Positions 30,408-40,519 of a stretch of DNA of 64,000 bases are shown here, piece by piece (the first letter of the stretch is position 1; every line of letters begins with the position of its first letter). A program made the translations under genes and the position numbers. This DNA comes from Zasmidium citrigriseum (lineage: Eukaryota > Ascomycota > Dothideomycetes > Mycosphaerellales > Mycosphaerellaceae): positions 620,001 to 684,000 of the forward strand of contig NHNW01000012.1 of the NCBI GenBank assembly GCA_002786025.1, in the 5' to 3' direction. The notes beneath the pieces were generated by a model. It saw only the letters and a program-made list of their open reading frames with translations. It did not search any database and was not told the origin of the DNA.

Positions 30408-31495
30408 GATAGCATGGTTCTTATTAATGCAAATATATTTCTAGCCTCTGCCGTTTGCATGTCTGTTCAGTGGTCGACACAACTCGTGGATCCGTCTGCG
30501 GCGCTGCCTCTCGAGATAGTCTACTTGATGAGGCCCATCGAGTCTTTCTGCTGGCCAAGTAAGCGCGGTGCAAAGGCATAATCAGAGTCGGATTATTTCA
30601 GTCTGGTCGGGAAGTAAACGCAGCTGGGCAAGTGAGGTGAGGTGGCCCATACGGAGTACTACTCAAAGTTTTGAGACATTATGCGATGAGAAGGGCCGGG
30701 TTTACTTCGGTAAATGTACATCTAGGTATATCAAGCCTAGTAGCCAGCGACATAGAGCTACAGGACTATATAACTTATTTAATACTAACTTGCTACTAGC
30801 TAGTATATAATACAATAGCTCTAAAAAAGCTTTTATTTAATTACTTCTTACTACTACTATTAGAGAAGTACTAGTAATATAGATAGTAGTCCTTTAGTAA
30901 GGTCAATACTTATCTATGTTTAGGCGAGCACGTGACTCGCGGGGTCGGCGTTAATTCAATAATTAATCGTCTATTTTAGGTTAGCGTAAGAGTCTCAATT
31001 TCGACCTCCGAGCAACGCCCGTCTCTCCTACCTACAACTACTACCACCACAACCACTACCGCGCTTCACACGACTTCTACGACACGACACTCCTGCTTCT
31101 GTCGCACAAGCCAGAGGTTCTGTCGACAGACTTGCTCGCATTTATTTTCCGATATCCTCTCGCGTCAAACACCACCTGCTTGCTATTGTCACCTAAGCCG
31201 CCTCGTGCGCGTAGCGCGCCGGTCTACTGACAGGTGAGTGCATGATCCATTCATAACCCCCTTGATCTCTCTTCGCTCGCACCGTTTCCTTCGCTCTGGA
31301 GGAGAGACTTTTCGAACAAATCACCACTTGTCACTTTACTTCTGCATAAGCCCAGCATGAGAGACCTCATAATGTACTAATTCATGCGCAGTGTACACTC
31401 CCTGGAAGACGTGACTGGACCGGCCGCGAGGACTGCGCTCATGATGAGCGACTAGCACGTGTCAATATTTAAAGCTCTTGTCGACGTCGCCTGCT
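30408..31495. other. Long spacer with AT-rich patch and probable HDA1 5' leader
   Basis: No coding frame. The left part is the 3' flank of the DUF3431 gene, the middle (about 30720-30990) is strongly AT-rich, and the right part is the upstream region of HDA1. A possible 5' leader intron at 31234-31391 has a GTGAGT donor and a GCAG acceptor. Confidence 0.5.
30720..30990. repeat. AT-rich, TA-dinucleotide-rich patch, possible RIP-mutated remnant
   Basis: In a window near 50% GC, this 270-bp stretch is mostly A and T with very many TA steps (CTAGCTAGTATATAATAC and similar) and few CG or CA steps until about 30930. That bias is what repeat-induced point mutation leaves in ascomycete repeats. No coding trace, terminal repeat or partner copy is visible, so the source element cannot be named. 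Confidence 0.4.
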
Positions 31496-34079
31496 ATGGA
31501 GACTGAGAACGATGTCATAATGCTGGATGGCGAGGTGGTAGAAACCACCGAGAGCCATGCTCCCACCACACAGACCTCGTCTCTCAAGCAGGAACTAAGC
31601 CGTGCTTCCGCTGAACCCATACCCCAGTCAGCACCTTCACCCAGAACACAAGCACTACTGGCACCACCGCTGAAAGGACCCGGGCGACCACGAGACATGG
31701 ACTCAACAGAGCGGAAAGTAAGAGTACGCAAGGATGGGCCAAAGGAAGCAAAGTTCAAAAGCCTCCCGTATTCGACCTCGCAGACAGGACTCATCTACGA
31801 TGTACGAATGCGCTTTCACGTTGAGGCCGAGCCGTCAGAGGACGATCTGCATCCTGAGGACCCACGGCGAATACATGCCATCTTTGAAGCGTTCGTGAAT
31901 GCAGGGCTGGCTTGGCGTGAAGACATATCGGGCCCCGTGGGCGACTTCTACATGGGTCGAATAGATACACGCCCAGTCACCAAGGAAGAAGTGTGCCTTG
32001 TGCACACTCCCCAGCATTGGGATTGGGTCCAATCGCTAAGACACATGGACACGCGAGAACTCCAGGACGAGTTGCAGCATCCACCCAATGCGAACGATTC
32101 TATATACCTGTCGACTAGCACCCCGTATTGCGCGGAGCTTTCGGCCGGTGGTGCTATCGAAGCTTGTCGAGCTGTGTTGTACGGCAAGGTCAAGAACGTC
32201 TTTGCTGTTATTCGCCCTCCCGGCCATCACGCAGAACGAGAGGATGCGAAGGGCTTCTGCTTCTTCGACAATGTCAGCATAGCACTAAAGGTGTGCCAAA
32301 GGGAGTTTGGCAGTCGCTGCCGCAAGGTGTTGGTTTTGGATTGGGACGTTCACCACGGCAACGGCATCCAGCAGGCGAACTACGACGACCCGAACGTCCT
32401 CTACATCTCTTTGCATGTCCACAAGAATGGCAAGTTCTATCCTGAACACTCATACCGAGATAATAGGCCTCCCTACGGCGACCACCTGCATTGCGGCGAG
32501 GGTGCTGGTTTGGGCAAGAATGTGAACATTCCTTGGCAGACCGACGGCATGGGAGATGCGGACTACATCTATGCCTTCCAACAAGTCGTCATGCCCATTG
32601 CCACGGAGTTTGATCCAGACCTTGTCATCATTGCTGCGGGTTTTGACGCTGCTAAGGGCGACATGCTCGGAAGATGCGAGGTCACTCCCGCCGGCTATGC
32701 GCACATGACACACATGCTTATGTCGCTGGCAGGTGGTAAAGTGGCTGTCTGCTTGGAAGGCGGCTACAACCTGGAATCAATTGCTCGCTCTGCTACGGCA
32801 GTCGCACGCACGCTGATGGGAGAGCCTCCGGACAGACTAGTCGATACCGAACCCTCAAAGACAGCTGTGGATGATGTGAAACGTGTGCTGCGGCAGCAAA
32901 GCAGATTCTGGAGGTGTCTGTATCCCAAAGATCTTTCAGCCAGACTACTACGAGATCCTCCAGGTGTCCGCATGCACAACGTGGTTCGCAACTGGCAAGC
33001 AGAGACTTTGCTCAACGACCATCAGATGACGCCCCTCTTCATCCAGAGACAGCAGCTGGCAAAGGAGTTCGAGAACCAGGTCCTCGCAACGTAAGTCAAT
33101 CACCCCATTCAACTAGGCTTCAATTCTGACCGACGCGCTACAGACCCAACTACGCGGAGGCTCGACCTCTCCTTCTGATTCTACATGACCCACCGGAGGT
33201 GCTCGCATCCCCAGATCCGCGGACTGGTCAAATCGAGCTCCACAACACGTGGCTGGTAAGTTTATGAGACTGTGCTGCAGCATGCAGAACAGATTGCTGA
33301 CTTGAATCAAGACTGATGTTGTGAAGACCTACGTCGACTGGGCAGCCAAACAAGGCTTTGCGGTTATCGATGTGAACTTGCCCAAATACATCGCGCACTA
33401 CGACGGCGACAAGCAGGAGCACGAAGAGAGCAGCACGGTGGAGAACCGGACTCGCGAAGCCACTCAACTGCTAATCTACCTATGGGAGAATTACATCGAG
33501 CTCAACGACGCTACCCAAGTTTTCCTCATGGGAACCAACACCGGCCATGCGGCCATCATCAACTTCATCAAATCTCACGAAGAAAAGGCGCTAAGGCTGA
33601 TATCGGAAGCTTTCTCATTTGTCGTTGACGTTGGACTCATGTCTTGCAAGTCCGCGACAAACGACATGTTGCCTGGATGGTATTATCAACATTCCGAGGT
33701 CTGGGTTGCGAAAGGACATGGATTCTGGGACTCAGATTATGTCCGAAAGCCCAAGAAGCGATTCGGCTCAACCAACAAGAGCGAGCATGACAACATCACC
33801 GACATGCTTATGGAGGCTAGAGACACAATATTCAGCAAGATGCTCAGGGATACGCAGGAGTGGAGAGCGCGCCGGAGTCCAAGTGACGATGAGGCGGGTG
33901 TCGCGCCGTCTCCAGCACTGGGTTCAGCACAGTCAAGTCCGACGAGGTTGCCACCGATCTCCAACTTCGCCCTATCTCCAGCACCGAAGACGTTGGCCGC
34001 AGGTTCTACGAGTACGCCATCAGGCATGCGAAGTCCGACGAAGCTACCACAGAACTTTGCACAATCACCGAGAAGATAG
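31496..34079 (+). CDS. HDA1: Class II histone deacetylase HDA1 with C-terminal Arb2 domain
   Basis: Exons are 31496-33090, 33144-33255 and 33312-34079, giving 824 aa. A disordered tail of about 90 residues precedes the deacetylase domain (about 100-440). Key motifs are RPPGHHAEREDAKGFCFFDN (the active-site double His), VLDWDVHHGNG (Zn-binding Asp and His) and AAGFDAAKGD (second Zn Asp). The Arb2 domain begins in exon 2 (PLLLILHDPPEV) and runs to about residue 740. The last 80 residues are Ser/Pro-rich. By family it removes acetyl groups from histones H3 and H2B in the Hda1 complex in the nucleus. The ATG at 31496 is used because the frame upstream has only a TTG. Confidence 0.94.
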
Positions 34080-34558
34080 GATCTCCCGGATGCTAGTGCA
34101 GGCTCACCAACGAAACGGGGCAGAGGGTACAAGAAGAAGCAATAGAATTGCGGCAGTGGTCTTCGTCGGAGGGACAGCGTCACAGAGAGTGAGGGTGGAG
34201 ACTGCACAACGTCCTGAATGCCCGAGACGAGAAGTGCTATCAAGAGGAGCACGGATGGGCCAATGAAGTCCGAGCAGAGGAAGCGTAGATGACTAGACCA
34301 GCTTCTTGAAGAACTTCTTGCAACAGCGATGATATTCTGCTCCTCATGCATACATCCTATCGACCAGTCGACCAGTCGTGACTTCTCATGGCACATTCAG
34401 CCCACCACGATCACTCGCGGACGGCTCCTACAGACAAGGTGCCCAGAACGACCCATCTAATGTACATAGTGCCTCCGAACGGTGCTGGCGATCCTCACGC
34501 ACCGGCTTCAAATCAACCAGTGTTGCTTGTCCAGGTCACAAGACCGCGTGAAGACAAC
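34080..34558. other. Convergent 3' spacer
   Basis: Between HDA1 and the minus-strand family gene. It has two terminators and no supported gene; a plus-strand frame from 34388 is antisense to the coding end of the neighbour. Confidence 0.5.
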
Positions 34559-36386
34559 TCATGGACCTTGAACGTCTCCCTCTTTGTCGATGATGTGCAT
34601 CTCCACATACAGATCCCTTCCCCTCTTTGCCCACACCTTCTTGTCGAGGAAGTCTCTCGCCACAAAGCCAGAACCCGCAGTCCACTTGTACATGATCCTC
34701 TCCCAGAGCTTATCCTCGCTGGCGTCTTGCGGAACAACATAGATCTCGACATCCCAGCCAGGATGATTGATTCCACTCATGATGGTAGCCAGAGTCTCCC
34801 CGGTCTGCCTCAAAGGCGCCTCGTTAATAGCCCAATTGCGAAAAGTCGTGAAGTCCTCGTGATGATCTAAAGCACCCTGAATGTTATCATCCACCCGCAA
34901 GTCTGGAAGGTTCTCGCCCACGTTGACGATCGCCATGGCCACTCTGATTTCTTTTGGCGCTTTCTGATTAGGTCTCAGAGGGCCCATGGGGTTTGCTGGA
35001 GGGACCTGTGCCTCTTCAGTGGCTGAGGGCTCTTTTGTAATGCAGGGAGGGTCAATGTAATAGCCGGGCCGATCGCTGTTCTCCAACATCGAAGCAACCT
35101 CTGCGATTTTCTGATTCAGGGCATTGTTGCGGTATGCAGCCTTGAACACTCGATCTGCTGTGAATCCGGCCGACTGCAGCTCGCTCGTGGTCATATTGGT
35201 CTTGCTGTCGTAGTCTCCAATGAGGCTGTCGTTGATCTCATAGGATGGTATCCGATAAAAATCGATTTTGGTGGGTGGGACTTCTGCAATGCTGGCTACG
35301 ATAGGATACTCGATTGCAATGGCTTCCTCGTCCGGTGACTCAGGTGCCTTGATCCATCCGATTCTGATATAAGTTGGCAGCTTTTCGTTCTCTTCGTCCA
35401 CGTTTTCTCCGGCGGTCGTTGATCGCGTTGTGTCGGCCTCGGTGGCACTGTCCTTAGCGAAGTTCGTCTGAGTCGTGTCGATCTGAGTCTCAACATCATC
35501 GGCAGCGCCAGGTCCAGTCTCTTGCTCCTCATCTTGTGACAACCCGCCAATGTTCTCGTTACCTTTTTCCAACACCTCATGAGGGCCGCTGGTTGCTGCT
35601 TGGGCTTGGGCTTTAGGTTGAGCGCAAGCTGCTACTTCGGGATTGTCGTCGTCAGCAACAGTGACAAGAGGAGTATCGAAAGCTGCTCGATGAGATGCGT
35701 TTCCAGCTGCCACTGGAGCAGCTTCCTTTGACGGAGCCGGCACAAGTACCCTTTCTGCATCAATCACAAACATCGTCGGATTCGACGTACCTGGAGAATT
35801 CCCAAACTCCCCTTCGAAGCCCGGACGAGGAAGGACATGCATATCGTAAAACACGCCAGGTAACTTGTACGTGTCCTCCTCACTTCCTCCTGGCAGGAAA
35901 TCCGCCGGCGTCAAGGCCCGCGAACAAGCACCGAAGTTAGGAACATGGCGATGGATGACATATCTCAGATACTTCTTGTCGATCTCCTTGCGTGTGCCTT
36001 TCTGGAGTGGCCACCACCACCATTCACGTCTTAGGGCAGCCTAGATGGAACTGTTAGCAAACTTCTGATTTCAGGGCTGTGTGTTGGCTTACGTCGAATG
36101 CATCCGAGCCTTCCAAGTCTTTCATTGTGACTGCTATGCTTTTGGGCTGGAGAGGCTCTGGACGAGAGTCATGACCGTAGCACAGCCTGACACGGAGATT
36201 GAGGGCAATGCGGGTGATTGACTTCTCGGCTTGGTCTGAACTCATGTCGTCTGGGTATGTGTCTTGAGGCGTTTTTGGATTCCTGTCGAGCCGAGAGAGC
36301 GTATGACAGCCTTGAGGATCCTCTGGTCTCTGCTGCTGAATGCCACTTGTTACGAACGGTGTCAAACGGGTAATGTGTACTTTCAT
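34559..36386 (-). CDS. Unknown expanded family, member 1 (full length)
   Basis: Exons are 36386-36093 and 36040-34559, giving 591 aa. The phase-0 intron is 52 bp (GTAAGC donor, GCTAAC branch, TAG acceptor). The N-terminal domain has NLRVRLCYGHDSRP before the intron, then a WWWWPLQKGT segment, KKYLRYVIHRHVP and VLPRPGFEGEFGN. An acidic, Gln/Thr-rich disordered middle spans about 190-300. The C-terminal domain contains IRVAMAIVN, GWDVEIYVVPQD and RDLYVEMHI, matching the ends of members 3 and 4. No known fold or enzyme motif is recognised. An alternative start at 36245 would give 544 aa; the longer form is kept because a YPDD-type motif upstream resembles member 2. Only 98 bp separate it from member 2. 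Confidence 0.75.
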
Positions 36387-36484
36387 ACTCCTGGGAACAA
36401 CAAAACATGTGCCAACCCTTGCCTTTGTCGCAAGGCCCGCAAACGTTTCCTAACTCTTCCACAAGCAAACATCCCTTACCAGCT

Positions 36485-37273
36485 TCATTCCCTATCTTTC
36501 TCCTGCTCATCCTTTCTCAGCCCTTCGAACACAGCAGCCTCTGGTGTCGAAGTAGCATTGATGGCGGCAGAAGAGCTGGAAGCAGCAGTAGCCGTCGGAT
36601 TCGTCGTACCATCGTTGAGGTATGCAATAGCCTGAGGCGACCGAGCTGAAACCCACTGTCCACTTGGAAGATAGACAGTGACGTTTGGTCGACCATTGCA
36701 ATCCGGCCCATTTCTGAGCTCTCCTTGGAAACCTGGTCGTGGGCAGACATGTACTTCAAAGATAGTATCCTGAGCCTCCTTCTTCCTGACCTCGTACTGA
36801 CCTCCCTTCAGGAAGTCTGCCAGCACCAGGCGCCGTGGACAAGGACTGTTGTCGTCCTTGGGAGCATGGAGGTGGTATTGCAGGAACTTTCGGTCGATCG
36901 TTTCATCCGTGCCCTGTTGGTAAGGCCATTCGAATTCGTACCAGCACCAATTGTCGAGACCTTTCTAGATGAACTTATTAGCGAATGTCCGAATTAGTTG
37001 GTCCACAATCTGACTCACTTCAAATTCAGCTTGAGATTGGAGGTTGTGTTTGTGGAGAGAGATTCTTCCGGTGCGGTCTGGAGGACGAGCATCCTGACAG
37101 GAGCAAAGTTTGACCTTGAGATCGAAGACGTGGTTTCCTTCCTTGAGAGTGAGCTTCGACACAATGATACCGTCAGGGTAGTCTTCCATGACTTTGCTCA
37201 CGAAAGGGCGCCAATACTTCTTGCTCGCCATATTGGAATGCTGAGGTGGTGCTTGAATCTTTTGCGCTTCCAT
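36485..37273 (-). CDS. Unknown expanded family, member 2 (short form)
   Basis: Exons are 37273-37019 and 36964-36485, giving 244 aa. It aligns with the N-terminal part of member 1 throughout: DLKVKLCSCQDARP before the intron, the phase-0 intron in the same place, a WYEFEWPYQQGTDETIDRKF segment, LADFLKGG and CPRPGFQGELRNGP. It then ends after a short Ala/Ser-rich and charged tail and lacks the whole C-terminal domain found in members 1, 3 and 4. It may be a functional short version or a gene truncated at its 3' end; the reading frame is intact. The start is the first ATG in frame. Confidence 0.72.
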
Positions 37274-37526
37274 TTCGGAATGCTCTCTGTCGGAGCGGCG
37301 AGAGCATGGTTTAAAAAGCGCACCTGGAGGTCGCGAAGACAACGGACGCTGCTCCAAGTGTCCTTTCGCTTGTCAAAGAGTCGTCACGAGGCATCTGGAG
37401 ATCTAGCCAGACGTTTCGACGAGCAGATTCGCCCTGGTAATGGCTGCCTTAGTCCCCGCCTCTTTCCTTCACTTCACCACAGTAGACCCGGACACTTCCA
37501 CGAACGAGCAAACATATCATCAGCCC

Positions 37527-39965
37527 TCAACCCTTCTCTTTGTTTTGTTCGCTCCTCTCAAGCCCTCCCGAAACAGCAACCTCCCCCTCCCTCCCGTCCT
37601 TCTCCCCCTTCGGCCCAACCTCAACCTCATCGACACTCTCACTCCCAGAGCCACTTGCCCTAGCCCCCTCCCCACCAACCAAACTCGACATCCTCCTAAC
37701 ATACCTCTGCATACTCTCACAAAGCCGATCCAACACAAAAGCTGCCTCACTCTTATCCGCCATCATAGGACTATCCTCTCCAATCCAATCCCAATCAACC
37801 ATCCCCTCAATCTCCTCCTCATCATCAAGACTCTCCCCATCTTTCTTAGCAGTAAATCGAATAAGCTGTGTGATCTCGACCCATTCCTCGTAGGTGTAGC
37901 GTTGTTTCGTGTTGTCTTTGACGTCGTTTGCTGTCTTGCGGATCATCTTTGCGAGTTTCTTTGCGAGTTCTTGGTCCGAGGGCTCTTCTTGGGCTAGTTC
38001 GTCGATGGTGGGTGGTTCGTCTTCTTCTGGGGCGGGTCCGGTTTGGAAGCCTTCTTCGAGGCGTTTGCGTTCGTCTTTGCGTTGTTTGCGTTCGGCCAGC
38101 CAGTCTAGCAGCCAAGGGTGCTTGTTCACGAAGTCCCGCCAGATGCCTTTCTGTGGAAGAACAGTAAAGTCAGCAATGCCAGAAGTCCAGTTCTTGAAGC
38201 GGTTGATGATGGTGTCACCCATGCTGCTGATGAGAATCGTGATTGTCGGCACCGCTATCAAACTCCAGGCCAGAAAGAAGGGTCGTCCAGCATTACTCTT
38301 GGGCGATAGATCTCCGTATCCAATGGTTAGGAGGGAGACGTAGCAGAAGTACAATGCCTTGAAGTATGTCATGTCTTGAGTGTCCTTTTCACACTGCCAG
38401 AACACCACAGCTCCGATACACCACAGCAGTCCGAAAGCCGAGACTGACAGGAACAAGGCCGACCAGTTCTTGAATCTGGTCGTGTTGTGCTGAATGCGGC
38501 GCATGGCATCGAATCGATCCTTTTCTTCCCTTAGCAACAACAACTTCGGCTTTCGGGTCGATATCCGTTGAGGGTGAACAATCAAGCTGCCAACCCTCGA
38601 CAAGGTTCCAAACGTGACTGACTTCTTGATGGTCGATGTTTTGGTATTATCGGTATCGTCCGCAAAGCCTATAGTCCTGGGCTTTGACTGATCCACGGGG
38701 TTGAAAGGCCCAGAGATTGCCGGCCGCTGACCATCGAGGAAGACCTCTCGGCGATCGAACTCTCTCGAGGTAGTAATCGTTCGCTCAGTAGTCCTAACTC
38801 TCGCCCTCTCGACATGTCTCTTGATCACCTTCTCCGTGCCAAGCTCCGCCGCAAACTTGCTGATACTAGCAACCACAAGACCAAGCATGATGATACCACC
38901 AACGGAGTATGGCAGAACCAGTCCTCGTCCCGTATTACTCGTAGTGTAAAGATCTCCAAAGCCGACTGTGAGGATCGTGACGTCGCAGAAGTACAGCGAG
39001 TTGACGTAGGTCCAACTAAAGGTTCCGTCACCGTATTTCGTCTCGACCTGAGAGAATACTGCAGCTCCTCCAGCCAACCAGACGAAGAACAGCATTGTTT
39101 GCAGAATCAATGTCCGCTGTGATTCGGTGAGGGTGAAGTGCTGAGGATAGTGGCCCAAGAAGTAGCCCAGCATGTTGACCATCAAGAGCATTGCACATAT
39201 CATGTACATGCAAGCCGCAATGACAGCGTACCAGAAGCCCTGTGTATAGGTCTGCTGAGGCCGGATCGGAGCTTCCCACATCTGCATCGCCACGGTAATG
39301 CCAATCAAAATCCCAGTGGCCAGGTACCAGCAAAGGATCGTCACCGGCAGGGCGATGATATACCGGATCCTGTTGGTGAAGTTGCAGAGCAGAAAGAAGT
39401 TCCCAATGAAACCAACAACCAAACTCGCAACATTCAACCAGTAACACCATCGCGGATCTGAGAAGTCCTGGCCATCTAGTTCATCGCCAAGGCTGTTAGG
39501 ATCGCCGTTCCAGAGACACTGCCTCGCTTCTTGATGCGTCACATCAGTAACAAGACACATTCTCCAACTCGTGACCAAAGCAGCAATAGAGAGGACATTC
39601 GCCAGTGGCCCGATCGTCGCCGCAAGCAGCGGGATAGCAGTACTGGCAAACCACCAATCCTGCTCATCCTCATCGTTCCAGTCTCTCAAGTGGAATTTCC
39701 ACCACTTGCGCCCTTGGCCAGTCGGTAGTCTCTCCAGTGCTACAGAGGATTTCCGACGCGAGGAAGAACGCCGCCGGTTCGAGGAGCGCCTCCGTTCCAT
39801 GAAAGCATGGGGATGGTGATGATGAATTCCCAAAGGTCCAGATTGGCGCCGCCAGCCTTCGTGGCCGTCTTCATGGTGGTCATCGGCATTCTGACTTCGT
39901 GAAGTGGCATTATTGAGAGTTGCTGAAGTTGAGGGTCGCGGACTTGGTGGCGTGTCCGCGGCCAT
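37527..39965 (-). CDS. TOK1: Outward-rectifying two-pore potassium channel TOK1
   Basis: Single exon, 812 aa. After a basic, His/Arg/Ser-rich cytoplasmic N-terminus of about 100 residues come eight membrane helices in the 2P-8TM arrangement unique to fungi. The two selectivity filters are clear: ILTVGFGDLYTTSN (first pore, about residue 334) and LLTIGYGDLSPKSN (second pore, about 545). A long charged loop of about 130 residues separates the two pores. The C-terminus is acidic and about 220 residues long, longer than in yeast Tok1 (691 aa). By family it releases K+ at depolarised potentials at the plasma membrane and sets membrane voltage. The plus strand of this stretch has long frames that are only its complement. 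Confidence 0.95.
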   Translation of the reverse strand: MAADTPPSPRPSTSATLNNATSRSQNADDHHEDGHEGWRRQSGPLGIHHHHPHAFMERRRSSNRRRSSSRRKSSVALERLPTGQGRKWWKFHLRDWNDEDEQDWWFASTAIPLLAATIGPLANVLSIAALVTSWRMCLVTDVTHQEARQCLWNGDPNSLGDELDGQDFSDPRWCYWLNVASLVVGFIGNFFLLCNFTNRIRYIIALPVTILCWYLATGILIGITVAMQMWEAPIRPQQTYTQGFWYAVIAACMYMICAMLLMVNMLGYFLGHYPQHFTLTESQRTLILQTMLFFVWLAGGAAVFSQVETKYGDGTFSWTYVNSLYFCDVTILTVGFGDLYTTSNTGRGLVLPYSVGGIIMLGLVVASISKFAAELGTEKVIKRHVERARVRTTERTITTSREFDRREVFLDGQRPAISGPFNPVDQSKPRTIGFADDTDNTKTSTIKKSVTFGTLSRVGSLIVHPQRISTRKPKLLLLREEKDRFDAMRRIQHNTTRFKNWSALFLSVSAFGLLWCIGAVVFWQCEKDTQDMTYFKALYFCYVSLLTIGYGDLSPKSNAGRPFFLAWSLIAVPTITILISSMGDTIINRFKNWTSGIADFTVLPQKGIWRDFVNKHPWLLDWLAERKQRKDERKRLEEGFQTGPAPEEDEPPTIDELAQEEPSDQELAKKLAKMIRKTANDVKDNTKQRYTYEEWVEITQLIRFTAKKDGESLDDEEEIEGMVDWDWIGEDSPMMADKSEAAFVLDRLCESMQRYVRRMSSLVGGEGARASGSGSESVDEVEVGPKGEKDGREGEVAVSGGLERSEQNKEKG

Positions 39966-40519
39966 GGTGCCGGTGTTATCGGACCTCGACGCGTGAGCTC
40001 GATGTCGCCGTGTGTATCAGCATGCTCGGCGTGAAGAACATGAAGCGGTAAAATGATTCTTCAGTCAAGAACTGGAAGATATTAGGCCCGCGGAAGAAAC
40101 GCATTCGATGTCAAGAGATCCCGTCCCAGTGCAGATGAGATACGGGGATGCCCCCGCGGCTTGAAGTGTGGGTGTGGGTGGACGCCACAACCCAGATGTC
40201 CGGATCGTTCTAGGCTCTGCAAGCGATGCTATTTGTCGATTCTGCCGCCCATATCTCTGCGATTTGAATACAAGATAAGCGAAGAATCAGTCTTGAATTC
40301 GAGCGGTAAAGGTGCATGGAAGACGAAATGATCGTCGAGGTTGTTGACGTGAGGTCCGAGGAGGCCGTTGGCTCGTGCGCCGAAATGATTGGAGGTTGGC
40401 TTGGTCAGCCTTGACACATGCCCTGATCCAAGAGAAATGGTTGTTCGGTCAAGTATTCACAATTAATGTAGCTACTGTACACTATATACAAGTTGTCATG
40501 GACAAGAGCTGAGATGGAC
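39966..40519. other. Intergenic spacer
   Basis: Promoter of TOK1 and 3' flank of the PPR gene. Only short frames without features are present. Confidence 0.5.
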
